Assembly (NCBI RefSeq): GCF_041431135.1
Contig: NZ_CP107799.1
Span: 2,418,001-2,482,000, forward strand
Direction of reading: 5' to 3'
Source: Streptomyces sp. NBC_00554
GTDB taxonomy: Bacteria; Actinomycetota; Actinomycetes; Streptomycetales; Streptomycetaceae
DNA: 64,000 bases
Within the stretch, counting starts at the first letter, position 1, and each line of letters opens with the position of its first letter. This document shows, piece by piece, positions 35,774 through 44,253 of this stretch. The position numbers were made by a program, and so were the translations under genes. Under the pieces are notes generated by a model. It saw only the letters and a list, made by a program, of their open reading frames with translations. It made no database searches and was not told the origin of the DNA.

Positions 35774-36193
35774 ATGAGTCTGAGCATCCGCAACCAACTC
35801 CCCGGCACCGTCGCCTCCGTCACCCCGGGTGAGGTGATGGCGACGGTGAAGATCCGTCTCGACGGCGGTCAGGACCTCACCGCGGCCGTCACCCTGGAGG
35901 CCGTCGAGGACCTGGGCCTGACCACGGGCTCCGCGGTCCGCGCACTGATCAAGTCGACGGAGGTGTCCCTGGCCACCGGCCCGGTGAACGGGGTCAGCAT
36001 CCGCAACCAGCTCCCCGGCACGGTCACCGACGTCGCCACCGGCGGCGCCATGGCCCGCGTCAAGGTCGACGTCGCGGGCGCCGAGCTCACCTCCGCGATC
36101 ACCAAGGACGCGGTCACCGAACTCGGCCTGGCCACCGGCTCCCCGGTCGTCGCACTCATCAAGGCCACCGAGGTGTCACTCTCCAACGCCTGA
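35774..36193 (+). CDS. Molybdopterin/molybdate-binding protein with two TOBE (Mop) domains (139 aa)
   Basis: Two tandem copies of a 68-residue Mop repeat, each beginning SIRNQLPGTV (residues 4 and 75) and ending LIKATEVSL or the like. This is the molbindin architecture: small proteins that store or deliver molybdate or tungstate in the cytoplasm. It suits the two molybdenum oxidoreductases found further along (53172 and 57382). Upstream the sequence is AT-rich for this genome (GACATAATTAGCC near 35724), probably the promoter. Confidence 0.93.
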   Translation: MSLSIRNQLPGTVASVTPGEVMATVKIRLDGGQDLTAAVTLEAVEDLGLTTGSAVRALIKSTEVSLATGPVNGVSIRNQLPGTVTDVATGGAMARVKVDVAGAELTSAITKDAVTELGLATGSPVVALIKATEVSLSNA

Positions 36194-36281
36194 CGGGCAG
36201 CCGCCCCTCTTACCCGCCTCACACCGGACTCTTCACCTCCGCCCGTACGCCGCTCACCTGCGCGAATTAACGTCCCGAGCC

Positions 36282-38000
36282 GTGTACTTGGCAGATACGA
36301 GACCGTCGCCGACCAGCGGACAGGACCTCACGGGGACAGCGCCGGACGAGGCGCCCGCTCAGTGGCATCGGGTCCTGACGCTGCTCGCCGACATCAGCCT
36401 CTTCATCGGTACGCGTGCGGTGTGGACGCAGGCCGCGAGTCACCACCTGGTCGTGGCCGCGGTCGTCTCGCTCTGCTACGCCTCGATCCTCGCGACCGGC
36501 GTACTGGCCCTGGTCGTACGCCGGCGCCGCACGCTCGCCCGTCTCGACGGTTGCGTCCTCGTGACCGCCGTGACGCTCGCACTGTGCGCGTACGCCATGA
36601 ACCACGGCGGCAGCGACGAGGCGGTGCTGACCACTCGGGCCGCCCATGAGTTCCTCGCCGGTCACCAGGTCTACGGGCGGCCCTGGCCCTGGCTGTTCGG
36701 TCACGGCGTCGCGCTCACCCCGACGATGACGGGCGGCTACGACTACACGTACGGCTATCCGCCGCTGCCCCTCATGCTCACCGCACCGCTGCTGTGGATC
36801 GGTCACGGTGCCGCCGCGGCGACGCTGGTCAGCACCCTAGCCCTGATCTTGGGCGCGATCGTGATGTGGCGGCTGCTGCCGGTGCCGTGGCGTTCCGCGG
36901 CCACGCTGGTCTGCCTGGGCTTCGGTCTGCTGCCGGTGTACGGCAGGCTCGGCTATCCGGCGATCGTCGCGCTCGCCCTACTGGTCCCGGTGGTGGTCGG
37001 CTGGCCCCGGATGGGCGGCGGCGGCCGGGGCGACTTGGTGCGGGCGGCGTGCCTGGGCGCGGCCTGCGCGGCGCAGCAACTGCCCTGGTTCCTGGCGCCG
37101 TTCCTGCTGGCCGGGATCTACGCACTGCGCCGCGGCGAACTGGGACCGCGCGCCGCCGCGGCCGCCGTGGGCCGGATCGTGGGCGTGGCCGCCACGACCT
37201 GGCTGCTGATCAACGCGTACTTCATCGTGAGCGAGCCGCGCGCCTGGCTCTCGGGCATCGCGCTGCCCCTGACCCAGAAGGCGGACCTGCACGGCCAGGG
37301 TCTGGTCGGCATCTCGCTCTACCTCACCGACGGCAGCGGCCGCCTGGCCTGGTACTCCCACGCCAGCCTGCTGCTGGCCGCCGCCCTGCTGGCGCTGTTC
37401 GTCCTCTTCGTACGGCGGCTGGGTCCTGCGGCGACGGTCCTGCCCTGGTGCGCGTTCTTTCTGGCGACCCGCTCGCAGGACGGCTACTACCTGCTGATGA
37501 CCCCGTTGTGGCTGGCGGCGGCCGTCACCGCGCCCCCGCAGTCCTTCACCACCGCGTGGCAGCCCCGCCCGGCCTTCCTGCGCGGTCCGCACCGGCGCGG
37601 GGCCCGTATGGCCACGGCCCTGCTCCTGCTGACCCCGTCTCTGGCGGCGGTGACCCTGGCGGCGACGGGCTCACCACCTCTGCGTATGCAGGTCCTCGGA
37701 GCCCGCCGGACCACCGGCGCCCTCGCCGGACTCACCGTCCGCGCCGCCAACCTCGGCGACTCGGCGCTGCGCCCCCACTTCACCCTCACCACGGGCCAGG
37801 GCATGGGCCGTTACTGGTTCATCGCCTCCGGCCTGACCACAATCCCCGCCCACAGCTCCGCGCGGTACGAACTCCTGCCGCCCAGCGGCAGGTTCGCCCT
37901 CCCCCGCGCCGGCGTACGCATCCGCATACGGGCCTTCTCAGCCTCGCCAATGACCTTGTCGAGCGCGGATGTGCACCTGCCGGCCGTCGAGAAGAGCTGA
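36282..38000 (+). CDS. Polytopic membrane protein, GT-C glycosyltransferase-like (572 aa)
   Basis: About 10-12 hydrophobic segments from residue 30 to about 440, with an external stretch after the third containing SDEAVLTTRAAHEFLAGHQVYG and GGYDYTYGYPPLPLML. The acidic residues in the first loop and the Y-G-Y-P-P-L segment resemble GT87/DUF2029-type mannosyltransferases of actinobacteria that use polyprenyl-phosphate donors. The last 110 residues form an extracytoplasmic beta-rich tail. It starts with GTG at 36282. The exact activity is inferred only from topology and these motifs. Confidence 0.75.
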   Translation: MYLADTRPSPTSGQDLTGTAPDEAPAQWHRVLTLLADISLFIGTRAVWTQAASHHLVVAAVVSLCYASILATGVLALVVRRRRTLARLDGCVLVTAVTLALCAYAMNHGGSDEAVLTTRAAHEFLAGHQVYGRPWPWLFGHGVALTPTMTGGYDYTYGYPPLPLMLTAPLLWIGHGAAAATLVSTLALILGAIVMWRLLPVPWRSAATLVCLGFGLLPVYGRLGYPAIVALALLVPVVVGWPRMGGGGRGDLVRAACLGAACAAQQLPWFLAPFLLAGIYALRRGELGPRAAAAAVGRIVGVAATTWLLINAYFIVSEPRAWLSGIALPLTQKADLHGQGLVGISLYLTDGSGRLAWYSHASLLLAAALLALFVLFVRRLGPAATVLPWCAFFLATRSQDGYYLLMTPLWLAAAVTAPPQSFTTAWQPRPAFLRGPHRRGARMATALLLLTPSLAAVTLAATGSPPLRMQVLGARRTTGALAGLTVRAANLGDSALRPHFTLTTGQGMGRYWFIASGLTTIPAHSSARYELLPPSGRFALPRAGVRIRIRAFSASPMTLSSADVHLPAVEKS

Positions 38001-38009
38001 CGGGTGCCG

Positions 38010-38466
38010 TCATCGCGGCCGGTGCCAGCGGATCCAGGCGGCCTGGCCGCCGTCGACGAGGAGGTCGGTGCCGGTGATGTACGGCGCCCCGGGACCGACG
38101 AGGAAGGCCACCACCTCGGCGATCTCTCCGGGCGTTCCGGTGCGGCCCGCGCCGCACGCGTCGAGCATCTTCAGCATGTGCTCGCCGGACGGCGACTCGG
38201 CCTCGGCCTTCGCCATCGCGGTGGAGATCACACCCGGGCTGACGCTGTTCACGCGGGCGCCGCGGAGGTTCCAGGCGAGTGCGGCGGCCTGTACCCGCAG
38301 GTGGTTGGCGCGCTTGGACACGATGTACGCGGACTGCGCGTCGTCTCCGATGGCGGTGACGACGTCGAGTCCCAGGAGTTCCTCCGTGGGAGTCGTCGCG
38401 AGGGCGGCCTCGTCCGCGCCGCTCAGGGACGCGTAGTGACCGGCCATGCTGGAGACGCACACCATT
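38010..38466 (-). pseudogene. C-terminal remnant of a short-chain dehydrogenase, 5' part lost to an IS insertion
   Basis: In frame from the IS edge: VCVSSMAGH (catalytic Ser strand), SAYIVSK (catalytic Tyr and Lys), RVNSVSPGVI and TGTDLLVDGG, ending at the stop at 38010. The NAD-binding GxxxGxG half is missing. Just past the reductase stop, at about 38784-38827, a GGAGG site and a short MVVVTG stretch look like the original start, with the element in between. It followed the ferredoxin reductase as the last gene of the P450 operon. The product is certainly inactive as an SDR. Confidence 0.75.
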
Positions 38467-38785
38467 GAATCCTCCCCCAGCTGAAGCAGGGGGATTCCTG
38501 GCTCACGCTGCCTGTGGGTCAGCAACCCAACAGGTCTTCCACGATCAACACCAGCCGGGTTGAAACCAGCCCGGTTTGATACGGCAAAACTCGGAGGTGC
38601 ATGTGCTGTCTTGGCTCTCGATCAGCACGGCGTACGCGCTTGGTTCTCGCAACGCACGGCGCACAGCTTACCCGATCAGGTGGACGGTGTTTCGCCCTGG
38701 GGACGAAACACCGCTTCCTGCCCTGCTCCGCAGGAGTCCGATTCCTCGCCGGTCTGAAGGCTGAGGCATCCTCGGAGGAACCCGG
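38467..38785 (-). mobile_element. Remnant of an IS200/IS605-family element without transposase
   Basis: At the edge facing the SDR fragment the minus strand reads GAATCCCCCTGC, then GGGGGAGGATTCAA, an imperfect hairpin (38467-38497) of the type found at the right end of IS605-like elements, where the guide RNA of TnpB also ends. A second perfect hairpin (GGTGTTTCG 38686-38694 with CGAAACACC 38704-38712) lies within. I find no TnpA or TnpB reading frame, so only a non-coding end fragment remains. The inner boundary is approximate. Confidence 0.55.
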
Positions 38786-38823
38786 TGACCACGACCATGT
38801 CACGACGGGACTCATGCGGTCGG

Positions 38824-40035
38824 TCATCCACGGCCAACCTCCTTGTTTTCAGCTCCTGTTGAGGTCTTCACGGCTTCCCGCCACGGGGCGCTCGCCGCGA
38901 TCGCCTGCCGCCAGGGGCGGATCGCCTTGGGCGGCATACCGACCGCGAGGGCTCCGGTCAGCCGGTCGCCGGCGCGATAGGCGACCACAAAACGGCGCTC
39001 GTCCAAGTCCCCTTCCACCACGGCGACTTCGTCATGGCTGCGGAGGTAGCCGAACGCCTGGATCTTCATGTCGTACTGGTCGGACCAGAAGTACGGCACG
39101 GGAGCGAAGGGCTTGCGGGCCTCGGGGTTGAGCAGGTTCCGTGCGGCGGCCATGCCCTGCTCGGCGGCGTTCGTACGGTGCTCGATGCGCATCGAGGTGC
39201 CGAACAGCGGGTTGTACCAGCGGGCCACGTCACCGGCCGCGTACACGTTCCGCGCGGCCTCGCAGTACTCGTCGCACACCAGACCGTCACCCAGGGTCAG
39301 CCCGCTGCCCTCCAGCCACTCGGTGTTCGGCAGCGAGCCGACGGCCACCAACACCTCGTCGGCCTCGATCAGTTCACCGTCCGCGAGCCGTACCCCTTCG
39401 TCGGTCACCTCGCTCACCGTGACCCCGGTCCGCAGATCCACACCGCTCACCAGATGGGCCTCCGACAGCACCCGCCCGACCGCTTCGCCGACCGCGTGGG
39501 CCAGCGGCACCGGCGCCGGTTCGAGGAGGGTGACCACGGCGCCGAGGCCCCGGGCCACGGCGGCTGCCTCCGCCCCGAGGAATCCGGCGCCGACGACGAC
39601 CAACCGCTTTCCGGGGCCCAGCCGTTCCCGCAGGGCCAGGGCGTCGCCCAGGGTGCGCAGTACGTGCGCGCCCTCACCCGGGAGCCGGCGGGGCCGTACC
39701 CCCGTTGCCACGATCAGACCGTCGTACGGCACCGGTGGGCCGTCGGCCAGCAGCACCGTGCGTCCGGCGAGGTCGAGGCCGGTCGCGGTGGCGCCGAGGC
39801 GCAGGTCCAGGTCCAGGGCGCCCAGGTCGCCCGGCGTGCGCAGGGCCAGCCGTTCGGGCTCCCACTGCGTGGCCAGGATCTGCTTGGACAGCGGCGGCCG
39901 GTCGTACGGGACGTGCGGTTCGTCGCCGACGAGGGTGATCGTGCCGTCGTACCCCTCGCGGCGCAGTGTCTCGGCCGCCGCGAGCCCGGCGGCCGAGGCA
40001 CCGACGACGAGGATCCGCCCGATGTCTCGGCTCAC
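38824..40035 (-). CDS. Ferredoxin-NAD(P)+ reductase of the rhodocoxin/putidaredoxin-reductase type (403 aa)
   Basis: FAD-dependent pyridine-nucleotide-disulfide reductase fold. FAD-binding ILVVGASAAGLAAAETLR (about 8-25), the NAD(P)H-binding RLVVVGAGFLGAEAAAVA (about 144-161) and VYAAGDVARW near 265 (second FAD motif) are present, with a C-terminal domain containing the FWSDQYDMKIQ segment typical of this class. It passes electrons to the neighbouring ferredoxin for the P450. Starts with GTG, overlapping the ferredoxin stop by 4 bp. The stop is directly followed by the disrupted SDR. Confidence 0.93.
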   Translation of the reverse strand: MSRDIGRILVVGASAAGLAAAETLRREGYDGTITLVGDEPHVPYDRPPLSKQILATQWEPERLALRTPGDLGALDLDLRLGATATGLDLAGRTVLLADGPPVPYDGLIVATGVRPRRLPGEGAHVLRTLGDALALRERLGPGKRLVVVGAGFLGAEAAAVARGLGAVVTLLEPAPVPLAHAVGEAVGRVLSEAHLVSGVDLRTGVTVSEVTDEGVRLADGELIEADEVLVAVGSLPNTEWLEGSGLTLGDGLVCDEYCEAARNVYAAGDVARWYNPLFGTSMRIEHRTNAAEQGMAAARNLLNPEARKPFAPVPYFWSDQYDMKIQAFGYLRSHDEVAVVEGDLDERRFVVAYRAGDRLTGALAVGMPPKAIRPWRQAIAASAPWREAVKTSTGAENKEVGRG

Positions 40036-40229
40036 TTCTCGACCAGCCGGATCGCCGCCGCCGGGCAGATCGCCACGGCTTCCTGTACTCCGTCGAGGAG
40101 TTCGGCGCCGGGCTCCTCGACCAGCAGGATCGCGACGCCGTCGTCGTCACGCTGGTCGAAGACCTCCGGAGACGCGACGACGCACTGCCCCGATGCCACG
40201 CACTTCGGCTCGTCCAGTTCTACACGCAT
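40032..40229 (-). CDS. [3Fe-4S] ferredoxin for the adjacent P450 (65 aa)
   Basis: Single-cluster ferredoxin with Cys in CVASGQC (first and second ligands, the position between them replaced by Ala/Ser) and a later AICPAAAI, the pattern of Streptomyces [3Fe-4S] ferredoxins serving P450s. The ATG at 40229 has GAGGA 8 nt upstream. It lies between the P450 and the reductase, whose start overlaps its stop. Confidence 0.93.
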   Translation of the reverse strand: MRVELDEPKCVASGQCVVASPEVFDQRDDDGVAILLVEEPGAELLDGVQEAVAICPAAAIRLVEK

Positions 40230-40266
40230 GGGTTTCTTCCTCGGCTGTTCTGTGGGGGGGAGAGGT

Positions 40267-41511
40267 TCACCAGGTGACGGGCAGGCAGCGGACGCCATAC
40301 GTGGTCCCGCTGTTGTCGAACTCCAGCTGCTCGATCGGGGCCGCCAGGCGCAGCGTGGGAACGCGGCGGTAGAGCGTGCTGTAGACGACCTGGAGTTCCA
40401 GGCGGGCGAGGGACTGGCCGAGGCACTGGTGGGGGCCGTAGCCGAACGCGTTGTGGTGGCGCGCGGGCCGGGAGAGGTCCAGCCGGTCGGCGTCGGGGAA
40501 GACTTCCCTGTCCCAGTTGGCGGCGGTGATCTCGACGAGGATGCCGTCCCCGGCGCGGATGGTCCGGCCGTCGATCTCGATGTCCTCCTTGGCGACCCGA
40601 CGGAGCCCGGAGTGGACGATGGTCAGGTAGCGCAGGAGTTCCTCGACCGCGTTCGCGACGACCTTCGGGTCCTCGGTGTCGCGCAGCACGGCGAGCTGCT
40701 CGGGGTTCTCCAGCAGGGCGAGGGTGCCGAGGCTGATCATCGTGGCGGTGGTCTCGTGCCCGGCGATGAGCATCGCGACGCCCATGTGGACGGCCTCGCT
40801 GCGCGTCATCTCGCCGGCGTTGACCCGGCCCGCGAGTTCGGACAGCGTGTCGTCGCCCGGGTCGGTGAGCTTCTCGCCGAGCAGCTTGTCCAGGTAGTCG
40901 CTCATGGCCCGGCTCGCCGCCTGGGACTCGGCCGGCGGCGCGGCCCGGTCGAGGGCGAGGCTGCTGTTGCGCTGGAAGAACTCGTGGTCGGCGTAGGGCA
41001 CTCCGAGCAGTTCGGAGATGACCAGGGACGGCACGGGGAGGGCAAGGGCCGTGAGCAGGTCCGCCGGGTTGGGGCCCGCGAGCATGTCGTCGATGAGATC
41101 GTCGACGATCTTCTGGATCGGCTCCCGCAGCTTCTCGATCCGCTTGATGAGGAACGGTCCTGTGACCATGCGGCGCAGCCGGGTGTGCTCGGGGGCGTCG
41201 GTGTTGACGATCATCCTGGGGGTGAACGGCGCGATCTGCGCCCGGTACTCGCTCACATGCGGAAAGCTGCCGAAGTGGTCGTCGTTGCTGACGCGGGGAT
41301 CGGCGAGCAGGGCCCGCTGCTGGGCGTGGCCGGTGATGAGCCAGGGCTCGCTGCCGTCCCAGATCCTCACCTGGGTGACCGGCGTCTCCTCGCGCAGCGC
41401 CTCGAGGGCAGGCGGCGGGGCGAAGGGGCAGCCGGTCGCCCTGGGCATCGGGTACTCGGCGATCCGGGCCGCGTCGTCCGCGGGATCTGTCAGTGTCTCG
41501 GCCAATGTCAC
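40267..41511 (-). CDS. Cytochrome P450 (414 aa)
   Basis: Soluble bacterial P450: I-helix AGHETT (about 249-254), the ExxR motif as EELLR (about 287-291) and the heme-binding FGYGPHQCLGQSLARLEL with the Cys ligand near 355. Length and motif details are those of the CYP105-like group of Streptomyces. It is the first gene of an operon with its own ferredoxin and reductase, making a self-sufficient three-component monooxygenase; substrate unknown. The GTG at 41511 sits directly behind GAGGA with no spacer, so a TTG at 41505, 6 nt after that site, may be the true start. Confidence 0.95.
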   Translation of the reverse strand: MTLAETLTDPADDAARIAEYPMPRATGCPFAPPPALEALREETPVTQVRIWDGSEPWLITGHAQQRALLADPRVSNDDHFGSFPHVSEYRAQIAPFTPRMIVNTDAPEHTRLRRMVTGPFLIKRIEKLREPIQKIVDDLIDDMLAGPNPADLLTALALPVPSLVISELLGVPYADHEFFQRNSSLALDRAAPPAESQAASRAMSDYLDKLLGEKLTDPGDDTLSELAGRVNAGEMTRSEAVHMGVAMLIAGHETTATMISLGTLALLENPEQLAVLRDTEDPKVVANAVEELLRYLTIVHSGLRRVAKEDIEIDGRTIRAGDGILVEITAANWDREVFPDADRLDLSRPARHHNAFGYGPHQCLGQSLARLELQVVYSTLYRRVPTLRLAAPIEQLEFDNSGTTYGVRCLPVTW

Positions 41512-41631
41512 TCCTCGGTGGGGGCTCCGTCGGAACAGCGAACGGAGAACGGAGAGCGGGGACTTGGGGTCGCGAGGCCGATTGGGGGGCCTCGGTGATC
41601 ACATGCAAGCGGAACGGACTGACAGCTGCCG

Positions 41632-41672
41632 GTCAGATACCTGACAGCGGACTGACGTGACGTAGGTCACGT
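41632..41672. promoter_or_regulatory. Two palindromes between the P450 operon and the divergent SDR gene
   Basis: GTCAG-ATAC-CTGAC (41632-41645) and ACGTGAC-GTAG-GTCACGT (41655-41672) are perfect inverted repeats with 4-bp centres, 23 bp apart centre to centre. GGACTGAC also occurs as direct copies around them. Such pairs are typical of TetR/GntR-type operators; no such regulator lies directly beside them. Confidence 0.6.
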
Positions 41673-41791
41673 ACTCGGAGAGGAAGCTCGATCGCCCGGC
41701 CGCCCCTCGCCGTCTTCAACTCTTCGGCGATTACCGGTAGATGCAGGAGTGACCGATCGCCCGGCTCTACGCCGATTCCCTGGGGACTGTG

Positions 41792-42562
41792 ATGTCGGAC
41801 TTCGCGAACAGGACGGGTACCGCGTTCGTCGCGGGCGGCACGGGTGGCATCGGCGCGGCGATCGTGCGGACGCTGGCCGAGCGGGGCAGCGACGTGGCGT
41901 TCACCTATCGCGCGAACCAGGCGGCGGCCGACGGTCTCGCCGGCGAGGTGAAGGCGTACGGGCGCCAAGTGCTGGCGCTGCGGCTCGACTTGAGCGACGA
42001 GTCGGCCACGGCGGAGGCGGTGTCCGAGGCCGCGTCGGCGGGCGGCGGCATCCACACCGTCGTGTACGCGGCGGGCCCGCCCGTGCCGATGGTGCACCTG
42101 AGCCGAGTGTCGCCGAGTCAGTACCGCGCCCAACTCGACGCGGACGCGGGGGCGTTCTTCAACCTGGTTCATGCCGCGCTGCCGGGACTGCGGGAGAGCC
42201 GGGGCAGCATCGTCGCCGTCACCACGGTGGCCACGCGCCGTTTCCCGGTCCGGGACGGGCTCTCCTCGGGCACGAAGGGCGCGGTCGAGGCGGTCGCACG
42301 GGCGCTGGCCGCCGAGGAGGGCCGGTACGGGGTACGTGTGAACTGTGTCGGCCCCGGCATGCTGACCGACGGCAACGCCGCACGTCTGATCAGTTCCGGC
42401 GAACTCGACGACAAGGCGCTGGAGATCACCCGGCGCAACATCCCACTGCGCCGGTTCGGCGCCGCGACGGACATCGCCGAGGCGGTCGCGTTCCTGGCGT
42501 CCGACCGTGCCGGTTTCATCACCGGGCAGGCGCTGGGGGTGGATGGCGGGTACAGCGTCTAG
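41792..42562 (+). CDS. Short-chain dehydrogenase/reductase family protein without the catalytic Tyr (256 aa)
   Basis: Classical SDR fold with the cofactor motif AGGTGGIGAAIV (about 14-25) and the C-terminal TGQALGVDGGYSV. The active-site YxxxK is SSGTK here, with Lys162 kept but Ser158 in the Tyr place, and the Ser of the catalytic strand is replaced by VAVTTVATRR. It may therefore be non-catalytic, use a different mechanism, or act as a regulator. The ATG at 41792 is 5 nt after GGGGA; a GTG one codon earlier is possible. It is divergent from the P450 operon across two palindromes. Confidence 0.88.
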   Translation: MSDFANRTGTAFVAGGTGGIGAAIVRTLAERGSDVAFTYRANQAAADGLAGEVKAYGRQVLALRLDLSDESATAEAVSEAASAGGGIHTVVYAAGPPVPMVHLSRVSPSQYRAQLDADAGAFFNLVHAALPGLRESRGSIVAVTTVATRRFPVRDGLSSGTKGAVEAVARALAAEEGRYGVRVNCVGPGMLTDGNAARLISSGELDDKALEITRRNIPLRRFGAATDIAEAVAFLASDRAGFITGQALGVDGGYSV

Positions 42563-42578
42563 CCCGCTTGTCGGCCGT

Positions 42579-43337
42579 TCATAATCGCGTCGGCCGGCCC
42601 AGCCAGTAGCCGAACCCCCGACGCGTGTGGATCAGGGCCGGCTGCTCCTGGTTCACCTTGCGCCGGAGGCGGGAGAGGAGCTGCTCGATCGCGTTGTCGG
42701 CACGGACCTCGCCCCAGACGTGCCGGCCGATCTGCCCCTTCGAGATCACCTGTTCCGCGTTGACCAGCAGATAGCGCAGCAGCCGGTACTCGGCGGGCGT
42801 GAGGTCGAGGGCCCGGCGCCCGCGCCATGCCTGGCAGGTGCTGTCGTCCAGGACGAGATCGCCGTAGTACGGCGTACTGCCCCGCCACGCGGGGGTTCTG
42901 CCGCACAGCAGCACCTGCGCCCTGGCCAGCACTTCGGCTATCCGGAACGGCTGGGTGACGTAGTCGCTGGCGCCCGGGCCGAGCCCGGGGAGCAGCCGGC
43001 TCAGGTACTCGCAGGCGACCAGGAAGAGGACCGGCGGACGGTCGGCGGCGGGGGTGAGCCGGTGTCCGCGGGACAGGCCCTCCATGTCCGGCAGCGTCAC
43101 GTCGAGGACCATCAGGTCGAACCGGTGCTCCATGAGCCGCGCGTGCGCCTCGGTCCCGCAGCCCGCCGTGTCGATCTGATAGCCCGCCAACTCAAGGGTG
43201 GTCGAGAGCAGTTCGACGGCGGCGGGGTCGTCCACCGCGACCAGTACGTGCTGCCCGTTTCCACGCATCGGCGACGGTTTCTCGCTGACGCTCCCGTCCA
43301 CGGACAGACCATTGAGCATCGACATCACAGAACCCAT
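42579..43337 (-). CDS. OmpR-type response regulator with atypical receiver (252 aa)
   Basis: The receiver has the acidic pair DD36-37 and the phosphoacceptor D79 (VLDVTLPDMEG), but the conserved Thr is Val (LFLVACE) and the conserved Lys is Gln (VTQPF, 129). The winged helix (about 165-245) has YRLLRYLLVNAEQVISKGQIGRHVW and the recognition helix IEQLLSRLRRKV. No histidine kinase is adjacent. The receiver changes suggest it does not switch by ordinary phosphorylation. The start is uncertain among ATGs at 43337, 43325 and 43319. Confidence 0.85.
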   Translation of the reverse strand: MGSVMSMLNGLSVDGSVSEKPSPMRGNGQHVLVAVDDPAAVELLSTTLELAGYQIDTAGCGTEAHARLMEHRFDLMVLDVTLPDMEGLSRGHRLTPAADRPPVLFLVACEYLSRLLPGLGPGASDYVTQPFRIAEVLARAQVLLCGRTPAWRGSTPYYGDLVLDDSTCQAWRGRRALDLTPAEYRLLRYLLVNAEQVISKGQIGRHVWGEVRADNAIEQLLSRLRRKVNQEQPALIHTRRGFGYWLGRPTRL

Positions 43338-43502
43338 TCGCGTAGGGATCGGGCCTCGGACCGGGACGGCACGGATTCCTCCGTGGATCTCCGGACGGAG
43401 CACGCCTGCGCGGACTCCGGAAAGCACTACATCCGTAAGCAGTAAGCCAGTCGAGCAGTGGGCCGGCCGAGCGGTACGCCCGTACAGCAGACGTGCGCGC
43501 CG

Positions 43503-44018
43503 TCAGGCCCGTGCCGCCTGGGCGCGCTCGTACGAGACGTCCACGTCCTCCGCCGAGTGGAAGTCGTCGACCATCCGGTGGAACAGACCTGCCAGCTGCC
43601 GCAGTTCCTCCGGGGACCAGTCCTTCAGGGCGACCTCCATACCCCGGCAGCTCGCCTCGCGGATGCGGTCGATCGCCTCCTGGCCGAGCGGGGTGATCTG
43701 AATCCGCTGGGCACGCCGGTCGTCCGGGTCCGGGACGCGGGTCAGGTAGCCCGTCCTCTCCAGCTGCTGCACCTGCCGGGTGACGTGGGACGCCTCCACG
43801 GCGAGCCGGCCCGCCAGCTCGCCGAGACGCAGCGGCTCCGAATCGGCGACCTGCCGCAGGAGCGCCACGGCCGCTCGGTCCAGCGTCACTCCGGCCAGGG
43901 CCATCAGGCGGTCGTGCTGCCGGACCCGGCCGGTCAGGTAGGAGATGCGATTGAGGGCACTCTCGATCGCCGCGATGTCGGTCGAGACCGAGTCGTCTGC
44001 TGGCGGTGTGGTGGGCAT
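43503..44018 (-). CDS. MarR-family transcriptional regulator (171 aa)
   Basis: All-helical winged-helix protein with LRLGELAGRLAVEASHVTRQVQQLERTGYLTRVPDPDDRRAQRIQITPLG, the MarR DNA-binding core with its Asp-Asp-Arg-Arg wing. The upstream region carries three copies of a near-palindrome (44036-44112) that are good candidate operators, so it probably represses itself and the genes reading the other way. MarR proteins often respond to phenolic compounds and control efflux pumps; an MMPL exporter lies downstream. The ATG at 44018 or GTG at 44024 is the start. Confidence 0.93.
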   Translation of the reverse strand: MPTTPPADDSVSTDIAAIESALNRISYLTGRVRQHDRLMALAGVTLDRAAVALLRQVADSEPLRLGELAGRLAVEASHVTRQVQQLERTGYLTRVPDPDDRRAQRIQITPLGQEAIDRIREASCRGMEVALKDWSPEELRQLAGLFHRMVDDFHSAEDVDVSYERAQAARA

Positions 44019-44035
44019 GGACACACTTTACCATC

Positions 44036-44112
44036 TACTTGCCTGACTCAAGTAAATTGGCGACTAGCTTGCTTGACTCAAGTAAGTCACACATGCTTGC
44101 CTGACTCAAGTA
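44036..44112. promoter_or_regulatory. Three copies of a MarR-type operator
   Basis: The unit CTTGCYTGACTCAAGTA occurs at 44038-44054, 44068-44084 and 44096-44112, spacings of 30 and 28 bp (about three helical turns). The best copy is the palindrome TACTTG-N7-CAAGTA (44036-44054). They begin 18 bp from the marR start and extend towards the divergent lipase gene, which fits autoregulation plus divergent control. Confidence 0.85.
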
Positions 44113-44181
44113 CTGCGTTCTCAGTAGTCCGGATTGTCGGCAGGCGCACGACGACGGGACACCCCTCTCCCGGCGAGCCTG
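44111..44181. repeat. Leader repeat, copy 1 (upstream of the lipase)
   Basis: The first 60 bp (44111-44170) are identical to 47261-47320 and the next 11 bp differ at two positions. It starts with TACTG-N6-CAGTA, overlaps the end of the third MarR operator by 2 bp, and ends 72 bp before the lipase start. It is probably a duplicated promoter or 5' leader. Confidence 0.92.
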
Positions 44182-44253
44182 CGAAGTCGAGCACTGCGCG
44201 TATCAGGCGAACACCGCGCAGGGACCACCTGAGACGGAAGACAGGACACCGAG

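Noticed and set aside
38519..38827. 102-codon minus-strand frame between the reductase and the SDR fragment
   Set aside because: It begins at the old SDR start and then reads through the IS remnant; the product has no recognisable similarity to TnpB or any enzyme.
38824..42562. Secondary-metabolite cluster around the P450 operon
   Set aside because: No polyketide, peptide-synthetase, terpene or RiPP genes are present; it is a stand-alone P450 system.
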